Source: Mycoemilia scoparia
Lineage: Eukaryota > Kickxellomycota > Kickxellomycetes > Kickxellales > Kickxellaceae
Reading direction: 5' to 3'
Assembly (NCBI GenBank): GCA_027575805.1
Contig: JANBPU010000022.1
Coordinates: 62,001-126,000, forward strand
Length of the DNA: 64,000 nucleotides
In this document: positions 20,003-28,900 of the stretch, in pieces
How positions within the stretch are numbered: the first letter of the stretch is position 1
Layout of the letters: the number at the start of each line of letters is the position of its first letter
Notes under the pieces: model-generated
Databases searched by the model: none
What the model was told of the DNA's origin: nothing
What the model saw: only the letters and a program-made list of their open reading frames with translations
Translations under genes and position numbers: made by a program

Positions 20003-22164
20003 CTACGGAATCGATAAAAGATCCAATTGCAGCAGCTGTTGGTGGTTATTTCCAATGATCATGCCGACCAAGTCATCGCCAAGAATCGATGCGCCATTTA
20101 ACTGGGTTTCTATGAAATTCACAAAGTCAATTGGTGGGTTGGAATTAATCAATCTTACCCTGAGAACCAGTCACTTCAGCCAGCTATATATTGTACTAGC
20201 TTTAAAGATTCTTGGAGGAGAAAAACGAATTTGAGTTATTATTTTTGAAGGGTGACCACCATTTGCTAATCAATTGTAATTGCCCGTATAATCTTTGGCC
20301 ACCAAAAGTCACCCTTCAAAAATTATGATCCATTTCTTACCAGAATTGATTTCAATTAGTTTATCACCAGTCAATGCGTCCAAAATACAAATACTAGTGC
20401 CATCGCTTGATAAATAACATGCTTTTGATTTTGTTGCCGAATGTGGTGTAGATGCATTCCTAAGAGTACAAAACATTGGGCTAGTGGATAAAAATTTCGC
20501 GCTGCTATATAATTATATGCCTTGGATTTGGTAGTGTCTTACAAGGGGTGTTTAATAATGCTCGAAACATAGAGATTTTCTGGGCCAATAGCGGTGTATA
20601 ATAGATGCGTTGTAGAGGATAGAGCAAGAATTATTATATTGTCGTAGCTGCCCTTATCGTCTTCAAATGCCACTGTGAAGGCACAGTGTAGTAGTCTTAT
20701 TTGCCTAGTACCGTCTGCAGGCATATTGTCCAAGGAATGCAGTGAATATGAACTCTCAATTGTCATATTTGTTGTGCTCCTACAAAAAACAAATTTCAAA
20801 TTAGGGTAATGTACTCGACTCCAACAGTATAATCCAGAACATCGTATAATATCCTCACCATAGACTAAGTTCTGTGTCAGATTTGCATACAAAGTATTTA
20901 GAAAGACCCTCAATAGCAAGCACCTGTGTCCTTGGGGCTCCGCAGTCGTCATTAGTAGTAGAATTATTGCATGTTTTGGAGCACACGTCTATCTTTGATA
21001 TTGTCTCGACTGTTCTGTACATTCGATTTGTTTGAATGGCTACCATATTGTCATTGCTGTCAACAACAATGATCAAGTTCTTGGCATCTATCAAAGCAGT
21101 GTCATTCTTTTGGTTAAATGTGTTGTGTTGATTTCGTTTGGCACGTATATCCTCCTCAACGTCCAAGCTATTCCAAGCCATACTCGGATCATTGACGCCA
21201 AATGTAAATATTTCAACCACATTATTTTTGTTGCAGTCGAGGGCTATGATTGTTTGGGTAGATGCACTCCAGTGGATACCCTAAAGCATATAAAAAGTAT
21301 CAGTAGGAATTATTGAAAATACATCTTTAACTCAGACTTTGCTATGTTATGGCAACCAGGTTCACACACACTTACGATTAGTGAGTTAAATATATGCTGA
21401 CATATGGCCTTTGGCTCCCTTTCACTTCCCAGGCTGTGATCTATAATGATCGCTAGTGAATAGTCACTAATAGCTGAATAGCGATTTGATATTGGGAAAA
21501 TAGAAAATGTTCTTCCCAATGCGCTATCAAGCTTTAGTGGAATTATCTGTGAAAACTGTGAGGTTTTGCTGACAATGTAGCTATTTTGTGCTAAAGCCAG
21601 TTTGGCATGGCCAATCCTTAATATATGATCTTTCTGCTTTTTTGCTATGGAATTGAGACCAGAGTCTTGTACTTTATTTGTCAGCTCATTGTCGTCCGTA
21701 TCTGTTAGTTCTGAAAGTGAGGATGGCAATGATGATAGCGTCGATAATTCTGCGAGAGTCTCCTCTGTAATGTTGCTGCTTTGTGGTTTCTGAGTGGTAT
21801 TTTTAGTTGATCCTTCTAAAAAATACATTCTGTTTTGATAAGTTATTCAGGCCAACAAATACTTGACAGAACTTGAATGTTTTCCTCATTTACAATATCC
21901 TGTGCCTACCATTTTGCCTTTCTTCATATCGTTCAACGGTGTTTGTAATTTTCTGTTCCCACAGTGAAAGAAATCGAATATATTCTTGGATGTCTCTCAA
22001 TGTAATAGGGCCGTTCTAACAATGAAATTAACGCATGCCATAACCAATTGCTAGTTTAAGGTATTGCTATGTTTTTGGAGATATATGTTTACCTTTTCTT
22101 TATTATCAAACTCCGATAACTTGGCTGTAACGAACTCATGGGCATTCTTATCATCGCTACTCAT
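20003..22164 (-). CDS. Unrecognised 500-aa protein, possibly beta-propeller-like, seven exons
   Basis: Function unknown. Exons 22164-22093, 22015-21910, 21815-21376, 21280-20859, 20779-20543, 20459-20341 and 20109-20003 join with every phase closing to a 500-aa frame, which is strong evidence for a real gene. The N-terminus (MSSDDKNAHEFVTAKLSEFD, then an amphipathic segment around RDIQEYIRFLSLWEQKI) is helical. A Ser/Thr/acidic linker follows (STLSSLPSSLSELTDTDD). The rest has short hydrophobic beta-strand-like repeats alternating with loops: GIHWSASTQTIIALDCNKNN, DAKNLIIVVDSNDNMVAI, GTSICILDALTGDKLIEI and ASILGDDLVGMIIGNN, a style typical of WD40-like propellers, though no clear WD motif is visible. 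The last intron (20110-20340) contains a MITE-like element starting 8 nt from the donor. Confidence 0.75.
20236..20332 (+). mobile_element. MITE-like element, full copy in an intron
   Basis: 97 bp with inverted ends: ATTATTTTTGAAGGGTGACC on the left and GTCACCCTTCAAAAATTATG on the right. The interior includes TTGGCCACCAAAAGTCACCC. It makes up over 40% of the last intron of the 500-aa gene, in the opposite transcriptional sense. Confidence 0.85.
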
Positions 22165-22641
22165 ATATATATATATGTATATCGACCTAGGTTTTAATTA
22201 TACAACACTACCAATCAGATACCACGAAACTTTTTGACAAAGCATCAGCATAAAATCCATTAGTGATTTGGCTTCTCTATGACTTGACAAAAAATTATGG
22301 TCCAAGATTTTTGGTGGTATATAGCCAACACGGAAATTTGTTTATTTTTCAGGCTTTGCTAAACTGAAATCTTAAAAGCATGTTTGTTTCAGTGCCCACT
22401 TATCAAATAGTTATAGTTCATGCCCTTATACTGAGACTTGACCCATGAGCCAACCTGTTTCGATCTATACCCAAGCAAATGGGAATAATCCTGTCCACAT
22501 GTATGTTTATTTTTTGGGACTAGGAGTTGTATATAAACTATTAGTGAAAAGTTGTCAATGTTATTTATTTTCTGTCTTCTACAGACTGCTTTATTCTAGT
22601 TTATCCATTACGATTCCTCTAAGATTATCCTACCAAAAAAC
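22165..22641. other. Divergent intergenic region
   Basis: 477 bp between the 500-aa gene (minus) and the small secreted protein at 22642 (plus). A TATATAAAC motif near 22528 stands about 115 bp upstream of ATG 22642. A TA run (about 22168-22178) lies next to the other start. Confidence 0.5.
22527..22536 (+). promoter_or_regulatory. Putative TATA box of the 22642 gene
   Basis: GTATATAAAC about 110 bp before ATG 22642. The same string occurs about 104 bp upstream of ATG 24169, the start of a similar small secreted protein, which supports both as core promoters. Confidence 0.45.
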
Positions 22642-22845
22642 ATGCTGGCAAAGTATATCATCTTGCTAACATTAGCACAAATTCTGGCAATCTGCGCCAA
22701 TGGAGGCCTCGTTATTTCAACAGTTTATCCAACAAGAGTCATCTATAGCACTGTCCCAGAAATAACGACTGTCACCATCACGCCATCGCCCGTAACATCA
22801 ACTGTGGTTGCCTCTAGATGTAAGTATACATTAAATTTACAATGA
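22642..22845 (+). CDS. Small secreted protein, apparently truncated relative of the 24169 gene
   Basis: ATG 22642 encodes a signal peptide (MLAKYIILLTLAQILAICANG) followed by a Thr/Val/Pro-rich stretch (STVYPTRVIYSTVPEITTVT, SPVTSTVVASR). A splice donor (T|GTAAGT) follows at the same phase as in the neighbouring gene at 24169. However, joining to the nearest acceptor (after TTTCTATTTCAG, about 22866) gives an immediate TAG, and the next acceptors also end within a few codons. Unspliced, the frame runs to 67 aa. There is no Ser/Ala-rich second exon as in the 24169 gene. It may be a short functional secreted peptide or a gene that lost its second exon. The function is unknown. Confidence 0.5.
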   Translation: MLAKYIILLTLAQILAICANGGLVISTVYPTRVIYSTVPEITTVTITPSPVTSTVVASRCKYTLNLQ

Positions 22846-23134
22846 TATATCAAATTTCTATTTCAGAGTGGTGCTATAGCTTTTGATTTTTGACTTTATT
22901 AAAGCTTCCTTGAGATCGAGTGACCGTCCAACATCCATACTCTCCTCCTAACGTAAATATAAGGTTTGATTATCTTTTGGTATGGCAAAGATGACATCAT
23001 ATTATGAGCATATATGCTTATTTTAATCGGTGTTTTATACTGTTTGCAGCAATCCTGATATTTTAGATCCTATTCTTTTTTTTTGTGAAGAATATACTTT
23101 ATAACAGTTCAGAGAAGCCATTTTTGGTTTTACA

Positions 23135-23204
23135 TATTGCATTCTGATCCAAATGAATGTCCAGTTTTACTAGTAAACATTGACCCTTCAAAAATTATGA
23201 TCCG
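23135..23204 (+). mobile_element. MITE-like element, 3' part of the variant subtype
   Basis: GAATGTCCAGTTTTACTAG, TAAACATTGACCCTTCAAAA and ATTATGATCC match the right half of the copies at 7371 and 12831. The left end is not clear. Confidence 0.65.
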
Positions 23205-24064
23205 TATAACTTATTGTGCTTTATAATACAGTATGTTACACGTAATCGACCTATTTGGCCAGAAAATGTCCGATTTCAACATCTTCCAACTACCAATAGG
23301 GATTTTTTACTATTTGTATTAGTCGTATTAAAGACTGGTAGCAAACCGGATCTTATCTGATCTATAGCGAGCCCTTCATACCCACACCTTCCACGCATGA
23401 CATTTATATTAATCTCCGTACAATCTGCAAGCTGGTGCCTATACTGGCACCATTTCCAACATCTGCTAGTTTGATACACTCGCATCATCTTAGTTGCTAT
23501 AGGAAGCAAAATACAGTACTTTAGTCGTGGTGCCTGAAGATACATGATGGTCTGTCATGGGAAAAGCATAGCTTCGTGCTGTACATGCTCTCCTGTGGTA
23601 ATCCCAAAGCCTAACCAGGATGGACGTAATCAAGGTACCACAGCTAACTCTACTCCTTTAGGGGAGATCCATATGCGCCACAGCACGACGCAGCATGCAA
23701 CAGGGTGGTTCTTGCTATCTCATCAATGGTGCCTGGCTCTTCTGGGTGGTGATATGAACATGCGTCCATCCACGGAAGTTCACCCATACATGTGTTTTTA
23801 GGATTTCTGCAATGCGATATACATTACAGCCATCAGTGACCCCCATGTGTGCTCGGCTATGGGCACTACTTCTCTTACATTTATCCAGCATATCTTCCAT
23901 GCGTCACAGAGATGATCCCGAATCAAACTGTCAAGGTTATGGCAGTGAAGACCCAGCATTTCACCACGTTCCCAAAGCCTTCGCCACATGGAGAACAATT
24001 TCTAGGACCGGCAACAGCCTGAATTAGAGATAAGCTTCCATACCTGAGTATCTAGGAACAAATG

Positions 24065-24072
24065 TATATAAA
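24065..24072 (+). promoter_or_regulatory. Putative TATA box of the 24169 gene
   Basis: TATATAAA about 100 bp upstream of ATG 24169, followed by a pyrimidine-rich leader (CATATCTTCTCTAGCTC). It is one of the few clear TATA boxes in the window and suits a highly expressed secreted protein. Confidence 0.55.
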
Positions 24073-24168
24073 CCCCCAGGTACAGGTCGGAATGAAGAAG
24101 GTTATCACAATACAATCATATCTTCTCTAGCTCAACATTAAGCATCTGTAAATCGTCGAAATATCAAA

Positions 24169-24688
24169 ATGAAGTTTGTCTTTGCCACCGCCCTCACAAT
24201 CGCAATGGCTGTTGCCAACGCCGTCCCTGTTGAGAATGTAAACCGCGCTCTCCTCACAACAACCGTCTTCCCACAACAAGTCCAGGTTCAGACTGTTCCC
24301 CAGCAGATCGTATCAGTTCCCGTAAATACTCCTCAACCCGTCATTGCAGCAACAGTCACTTTGCCCGAATGTAAGTCATTGCAATAAACATTTAAATACG
24401 CATAGGCTTTTGTACCAAAACTTTTCTCACCAATCTTGCAATTGATATCTTATTATAGTCTTCTCTCGTGAATCATCAAGCAGTGCTGCTGCTGCTGGTG
24501 GCCGAAGCAGCAGCGGAGAGTCCTCTGGAGGATCGGCTGGAGGATCCTCTGAGGCATCCTCTGGAGCAGCGTCTGGGGCATCCTCTTCCGAGGCCTCCTC
24601 CTCTGCTGCCGAATCTTCTTCCGAGTCTTCTTCTGAGTCAAGCGCCACCACTGCTGCTGCTGGTGCCCCCGCCGAAAACGACAACTAA
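24169..24688 (+). CDS. Secreted Ser/Ala-rich low-complexity protein
   Basis: Exons 24169-24370 and 24459-24688 give 143 aa. It has a signal peptide (MKFVFATALTIAMAVANA) with likely cleavage after the Ala-x-Ala, then a Val/Gln/Thr-rich region (FPQQVQVQTVPQQIVSVPV). Exon 2 is a Ser/Ala/Gly/Glu-rich tail (SSGESSGGSAGGSSEASSG and SSSAAESSSESSSESSATT) ending PAENDN, with no hydrophobic GPI signal. The tail could be O-glycosylated; composition resembles cell-wall or surface mucin-like proteins. No known domain. Codon use is strongly biased to C-ending codons in exon 1, unlike most neighbours, suggesting high expression. The second exon has overlapping minus-strand frames that are artefacts of its repetitive codons. 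Confidence 0.8.
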
Positions 24689-24837
24689 CCATTCATTGAT
24701 AAACAGATACGTCCGCACATACATAAATAATATTTTACAATGTTACAATTTTCAAGCTTGATAATTTTTCTATGAGATGTCATTTCATATTAATAAAAGT
24801 TTACGAACTACAAAAATATCTGCTCTATAAAATGGGT

Positions 24838-24895
24838 GATTATTTATGATGGGTGGCTATAATTTATTAACAAATGGTAACCACTCATTTGGCAA
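24838..24895 (+). mobile_element. MITE-like element, decayed left half
   Basis: GATTATTTATGATGGGTGGC, ATTAACAAATGGTAACCACT and CATTTGGC align with the left half of the copies at 25030 and 41279. The right end is lost. Confidence 0.45.
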
Positions 24896-25029
24896 GCTCT
24901 CCACCAAAAGGGAACAGGCAGATACCCTTGTGCATTTTAGCTGGAGTCTCAGTGATGATTGGCTGGTATCCAGGGGAGCATCCTAGTAGCCTTTTAGAGG
25001 AGACTGCTCTGGCATTTAGCTGTGATATG

Positions 25030-25143
25030 GGCAGTTATTTTTGAAGGGTGACCATTTGCTAATAGGCTGTGATCACTCATCTGGCTGTGATTTCCCCTAT
25101 AATTGTTGGCTACCAAAAGTCACCTTCAAAAATTATGATCCAT
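25030..25143 (+). mobile_element. MITE-like element, full copy
   Basis: About 114 bp: GCAGTTATTTTTGAAGGGTG ... GTCACCTTCAAAAATTATGA. The interior (GTGATCACTCATCTGGCTGT, GATTTCCCCTATAATTGTTG) is nearly the same as in the copy at 41279. Confidence 0.85.
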
Positions 25144-25945
25144 ATTTGTATCACTATGTGTAATCTCTTACCAAATAGCTCATCAGGCTTTAATGGGATT
25201 AGACTTAAAAACCAAAAGTTAACTATGGCTGAAATTTTGACGGCAGGAGATCAACTTATTGTTTAATAATAGCACATAGTGGCAGTAGAAATGACCTACT
25301 GTTAAATACTTTGTTCAAAATCACAAAGCCAAATCGCATTAAGCAAAATCACCAGCCTAATATCATGATGATTTGGGAAAACAAAAGGTGATTATCATGC
25401 CTGGTAGCTACATACTTTTTCAGCTTTCCACACGGCTATTGGGTTATACATTTTTTGGACCATTAGTCATAATTGATGCCTTTCAGTTTGCCCTGAGATG
25501 TCACAAGATGATGCTACACCTATAATCGAAAATAATCGTGAAAACTCATGCCCCCAGTAAGTTTTGCCTTTCCACCAATATCATGGATTGCTATACAACA
25601 CTTGGCCTATACTTTAGGCTGCACTTTAGGAAAACCAAAGGTTGGGTGGGCTGGTGAGCACTTCAGCTCATGCTATTGCCAAGCCCAAAATGCCGCTTTC
25701 ACACATATGCAAGAGCCTTATATTGTTTCTGCGAGCTTGCTATGCGCTCCGTCTCCCTCCCCTAAAGCCCTGTTACAAACTGCTATGAAAAAAAACACGC
25801 AAAGAAAATAATGCAGATTTTAAAGTACCACTATCACTGCCACAGAATTTAAATTCACAAGCACATTTTGTCCTTCAAAGATGCTTCTTGCCGAATTGTT
25901 TACTTTTCTGAATAAGAGCAAAGTAAATTGAAAAAACCACAAGGC

Positions 25946-28900
25946 ATGGAAGTTACAAGTCAGTAAACACAAACACGCTGTTTCAGGGCTTTGTGGTGGA
26001 AGAAAGAAGGAAGTCAAGGAGGCAAGTAAAGCTCTCTAAACACTCTCCCACATATATGTGTGTGTGTTTAGTTAGCCAGGACCATAAACTGTGTTCCATG
26101 TAACCCACCGCCTTGCCCGCGCTCCATCTTTGGTTCTTTTTACTCCTGTGTTTTTGCGTGTGTGTCTGTTCTTCCGCCTTAAAACACACACGCCGACTCA
26201 AACCCAAACATTTCTTATTTGGCTTCTACACACATTAGCAGTTTTGTCTAACTTGCTTTTTCATTTCAACATTTACTTAGTGATACATATATTTCACCCA
26301 AAAAGCTTCCCACAGAAGAAGCCATTTACTATTGTCCTTTTCCAAATTGCAAGCGCTCGTGCAACAATCAGCGAGCTCTTGACAAACATTTACGAATAAT
26401 TCACAGCAGCAACGAAGCACCTACAAAAGCCTATATTCCTCATACCACCGGGTCTTTAACTGCATTACCCGCCCCACTAACCCAATTGGCTGTTTTAAAT
26501 GAGCTCCAAACTGACTCATTATATAAAAACACAGAGATTTCTTCCAATTCAACAGAACCTTTGTGGGCCACAGAAGACTGGACTAGTAGCAGACTTGCAC
26601 ACAGCAAAAACAATAACGAGCAAGAACAGCGGCTAATTTCTACTGAAGCCAGGAAGTTTGAAACTACAGCACCAAATAGACAGGTTTCATCTGTAGTTCC
26701 CAACAACCATAGCACTAATAACAATATCAATAGTATCGCCACCACCACCACCACCACCACCACCACCAATACCAACAACAACAGCAACAACAATAATAAC
26801 AAAAACAGCGACGGAGACGGAGACGATAGTGGGATAGAAAATAACCATTTTAACGAAGCGAACATCCATAGTAGCGAAGGTCCTGCTATGAGAAGACAAG
26901 CTAAAACACAAAGGGTATGCCTAAGGCTTAATTCTCGAAAGAAAGTAGCGCCGGAACGAGTAGGAAATATAAAAAAGACACAGCAGAGAACGCGCTCGGA
27001 CTCTGCGCCAGTACCAGTGCCAGATATTGACGACATATACATAAACGGAAGGTTACGAGATAGTGAGCCACAGAGCCACTCCCTCCGACACCTCCGCCAT
27101 AGGGCTGATGGGTCTGAATCGCCCAGTCTAGGAAAAAGGACGCGGCGAGGTCGCTCTAGAGGCGACTTGTTAGCGTCATCTGATGTTGAAGACGGCGAAT
27201 CTGAGTTCGAGAGCGACAACGCATTTATTGCCGCCGATTCAACAGACGAAGGCCAGTATGAATCCGATGATAGCATATCCAAGCCCCGGCTAAGATCAAG
27301 AGACACTAATATAATACGAAAATCTCGCAGAGCGACGTTAAGAAGCCTGCATCTTCGCAATGCACAGAGACGGAGAGTCAGCTTTCCAATGCGGCAGCAA
27401 TCAGGTTCCACTAATGACAACCACCATCATTTGCGGCGGAGAGGTGGTAGGAATATAAATCACATAAATGGTGTTGATGGGCGTGATTTTCAACCAGCTG
27501 AAGAGAGCGATGAGCTTAGTAATAGCCTTTTCGATTCTCCCGCAGAACCTGGTACTGATGTCTCAAGCAACAATATTAACCCTGAATCTTCTAGAAAATC
27601 CACTACTAGAATTAATATACTGGATGGTAATATCATCAAAAGACCACGAGGTCGGCCTAGGCGGCTAAGGTTAAGCACACCAACATCGTCAAATGATCCA
27701 CCGGGGAATACACAATCAGCAAATAATAACGTCACAAACCAAGACGCTCCGCTGCCGAGCTCTTTTTTATCTCCTACTGAAAAGCCCAGAGAAGAGCGTA
27801 GCTATGTAGACTTCTTCCCTGATCTAAAATTAAACCAAAGCTTACCAATAGTAGACTTCCAAGATAAGAAACCAACAAAAAGCATCAATGACAGTGAAGC
27901 TACCAGTGAATATACTGACGCCACAAAACCAGACCATCAGTCGCCAGCTCTTATTTTGGCAATAAAAAAGCCCCAAACGAATTTACCAGTCACAAAATTT
28001 CATAAAGTCATTGACCAGACACCAATTGGAACGGATGTCAATGACAATAACAATAACAATAATACAAAGTTCTCTAGGCCGCGCACACACTACATCCGAC
28101 ATTTGGAGCTTACAGAAATGGAGCTGGCAGACCTTGTAGAGTACGATCTTGACGAAGAGGACCGTGCCTGGCTGGATCTTCTTAATGCTGAGCGGGCAAT
28201 GAACGAACAAAGCATTGTTTCCGAATATACTCTAGAATTTTTAATAGACCAAATCGAGAAGCAGTGGTTTGATTTAGTAAAGGATACACAGAGGGAGATC
28301 ACAACTATAATGCAAGAGCAGATACCGCCTGAGGATGCGGCATGCGCCATTTGCGAAGAAGAGGAGTGCGATAATAGCAACGCAATAGTTTTCTGCGATG
28401 GCTGCAATCTTGCAGTTCACCAGGATTGTTACGGCATACCTTATATCCCAGAAGGCCAATGGCTGTGTAGAAAATGCATGCTTTCACCTGATCGTGAGCC
28501 TATGTGTATATTTTGTCCACACAAGGGTGGCGCCTTCAAGAAGACAACGTCAAACAAATGGGCACACCTTTTATGTGCACTTTGGATTCCAGAAGTCTGT
28601 ATATCAAATACTGTCTATATGGAACCCATAGATTCGGTAGAGAATATTCCGCGGAGTCGGTGGAAGCTGACGTGCAACTTATGTAACACGCGTGTGGGTG
28701 CTTGTATTCAGTGCAGCCATCGACAGTGCTTTGCTGCCTTTCATGTCACATGTGCTCGGAAGGCCCATCTCTACATGAAAGTGAAGCCGGACAGACAAAC
28801 CAATGAGCCTATATTTAGAGTTTATTGCGATCGCCACACTCCCCACAACTATACTCAAAAAATTGAGCTCAATGCTCCTAGCAAGGCTTTGCATGCAAGC

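Larger units (their letters stand above)
22846..24168. other. Long spacer with repeat end and possible gene relic
   Basis: 1.3 kb between two small secreted-protein genes. It holds the right half of a variant MITE-like copy (to about 23204) and, from about 23276 to 24030, an unusually GC-richer stretch with several overlapping open frames on the minus strand (see findings). No intact gene was recognised. Confidence 0.5.
24689..25945. other. Long spacer with two MITE-like copies
   Basis: 1.26 kb before the BRPF-like gene. It contains a decayed element (about 24838-24895) and a full one (25030-25143). The remaining open frames (for example around 25550-25811) have no recognisable content. The promoter of the BRPF gene should lie at its right end. 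Confidence 0.5.

Noticed and set aside
24427..24761. Alanine-, glutamine- or leucine-rich frames around the second exon of the 24169 gene
   Set aside because: These are frame-shifted or complementary readings of the Ser/Ala codon repeat; only the spliced frame has a signal peptide upstream.
25548..25811. 87-aa plus-strand frame upstream of the BRPF gene
   Set aside because: No family features or supporting splice sites; likely chance.
26440..27420. 326-aa open frame on the minus strand opposite the BRPF-like gene
   Set aside because: It is the complement of Ser/Asn/Arg-rich coding sequence with repeats (ACC, AAC), giving poly-Val/Leu runs on the other strand; the plus strand has the real domain content.
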